From NCBI GenBank assembly GCA_026416655.1, contig JAOAES010000001.1, forward strand, positions 1-12,416: DNA of 12,416 nucleotides. The letters are read 5' to 3'. Position 1 is the stretch's first letter. The number at the start of each line of letters is the position of its first letter. The notes beneath the pieces were generated by a model that did no database searches, was not told the origin of the DNA, and was given only the letters and a program-made list of their open reading frames with translations. Positions 11,391 to 12,416 of this stretch are shown piece by piece. The stretch is from Fimbriimonadales bacterium (GTDB lineage: Bacteria > Armatimonadota > Fimbriimonadia > Fimbriimonadales > GBS-DC). Position numbers and translations under genes: made by a program.

Positions 11391-12416
11391 CTAAGGACGA
11401 TTGTCAAGAGTCTGCTGTATCACGTTCAGCGCGTGGTCAATATCGGCGCGCGTGATCCCGTAGTGCGTTACAGCCCGCAGGCGCGTTCCCGAAAGCGAGA
11501 GCAGCACGCCCTGCTCTTTCAATGCTTGCAACAGCCGCTCGCTCGTCCAGCCCGTCGCAGGATCCACCTCAAAAATCACGATGTTCGTTTGCACGCGGGC
11601 GGGATCGATCTGAATCCCGTCGATGTTTGCCAGCCCTTCCGCCAGAATCCGCGCGTTTTCGTGGTCTTCGGCGAGGCGATCCACCATCTCGTTCAGGGCG
11701 ACGAGCGCAGCCGCTGCCAGCACGCCCGCCTGACGCATTCCCCCGCCCAGCATGCGCCGTGTACGCCGTGCCTCTTGAATAAACGCCTTGCTCCCGCACA
11801 CGATCGAGCCAACCGGCGCGCCCAGCCCCTTCGAGAAGCAGAAGTTGACCACTTCGAACGGCTGGGCGATGTCGGCGGCGTCCACGCCCAGCGCAATCGC
11901 GGCGTTGAAAATCCGCGCGCCGTCCAGATGCAGACACACGCCCCGCTCCTGCGCCAGCGCAGCGACCTGCTGGATGTAGTCCATCGGCAGTACCGCCCCA
12001 CTGCAGCGGTTGTGCGTGTTCTCCAGGCTAATCACGCGCGTTTTGGGGGTGTACACGGCGTTTCGAATTGCGCCACGCAGCCTCTCCAGAGGAATCGTGC
12101 CATCGGGCAGGTTGGGCAGCACATGCAGAAACACATTCCCGAAAATGCCCAGCCCGCCCACTTCGGCAGTGTATAGGTGCGACTGGTCGCCCAGAATCAC
12201 CTCCTCGTTGCGCCCGGTGAGCGTCATCAGGCTCACGAGGTTCGCCATCACACCGCTGGGCACAAACAGCCCCGCCTCTTTGCCCACGCGCTGGGCGGCG
12301 ACCTCTTCAAGGTGTTGCACTGTTGGGTCGTCGCCCAGCACATCGTCGCCGACCTCCACCTCCGCCATCGCGCGGCGCATCGACGGCGTGGGCTTCGTCA
12401 CGGTATCCGAGCGCAG
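11391..12416 (-). CDS. ltaE: Low-specificity L-threonine aldolase (start beyond window edge)
   Basis: PLP-dependent fold-type I enzyme that splits L-threonine or allo-threonine into glycine and acetaldehyde. The reading frame is open to the right edge and begins there with LRSDTVTKPT, the usual N terminus of the family, so only a few residues are missing. Other marks are AEVEVGDDVLGDDPTV, FVPSGVMANLVSL, GDQSHLY, ENTHNRCSG, the PLP-binding HLDGARIFNAA, and the Schiff-base lysine in NFCFSKGLGAPVGS. Annotation from the GTG at 12401 would cut off conserved residues and is wrong. It ends in TAG five bases from the convergent trmB stop, with no terminator between them. Confidence 0.96.
   Translation of the reverse strand: MRSDTVTKPTPSMRRAMAEVEVGDDVLGDDPTVQHLEEVAAQRVGKEAGLFVPSGVMANLVSLMTLTGRNEEVILGDQSHLYTAEVGGLGIFGNVFLHVLPNLPDGTIPLERLRGAIRNAVYTPKTRVISLENTHNRCSGAVLPMDYIQQVAALAQERGVCLHLDGARIFNAAIALGVDAADIAQPFEVVNFCFSKGLGAPVGSIVCGSKAFIQEARRTRRMLGGGMRQAGVLAAAALVALNEMVDRLAEDHENARILAEGLANIDGIQIDPARVQTNIVIFEVDPATGWTSERLLQALKEQGVLLSLSGTRLRAVTHYGITRADIDHALNVIQQTLDNRP

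Noticed and set aside
11382..12176. 264-codon open frame on the plus strand opposite threonine aldolase
   Set aside because: Shadow; the minus-strand frame carries all the aldolase motifs.

Overview
The window looks like ordinary chromosome, roughly 60% G+C, from a bacterium probably belonging to Armatimonadota and possibly thermophilic. The best lineage clue is the prepilin-like gene at 1958-2803. It combines an N-terminal FTLIE methylation motif, an MYVQDYDE segment and a C-terminal H-X9-DG motif (DUF1559 family), a type found in large numbers in Planctomycetes and Armatimonadota. The long C-terminal extension of TrmB is known from thermophile enzymes. Both points are inference, because no 16S or other marker is present.

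Layout. (1) 1-1725, minus: the first 575 residues of the ClpB disaggregase. (2) 1958-2803, plus: the prepilin-like exported protein, divergent from clpB, with a TATAAT box fused to an inverted repeat. (3) 2804-3172: 369 bases holding a large imperfect palindrome, a previously unlisted 29-residue membrane micro-ORF with a very strong ribosome binding site, and a cluster of GGACA..TGTCC hairpin repeats. (4) 3173-5574, minus: a fully overlapping four-gene ferrous iron operon (feoB GTPase, feoB membrane subunit, a Cys-rich zinc-ribbon-like protein, feoA). FeoB is split between GTPase and helical domain, and the promoter carries a perfect palindrome. (5) 5657-6832, minus: a YhbH/DUF444 stress protein, without its usual PrkA and SpoVR partners in view. 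(6) 6984-11385, plus: a tight run of six genes: SGNH hydrolase, biotin-protein ligase, an HMA metallochaperone-like protein, a NarL-type histidine kinase and response regulator, and a tRNA m7G methyltransferase. (7) 11391-12416, minus: threonine aldolase, truncated at the right edge and convergent with trmB with 5 bases between them.

How the genes work together. The feo genes form one Fe2+ importer and probably respond to iron. ClpB and YhbH are stress functions and share a GGAACT..GGTAT promoter-like arrangement, which may mean a common ECF-type sigma factor. The HMA protein directly precedes a two-component system, so metal sensing is possible but unproven. The remaining genes are housekeeping.

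Most notable signals: a 95-bp palindromic repeat inserted in frame into the biotin-protein ligase gene, adding about 32 residues; the split FeoB operon with its zinc-ribbon partner; loss of two family-critical residues in TrmB; the micro-ORF among the repeats; and several start codons that sit so close to a -10 box that their mRNAs should be leaderless.
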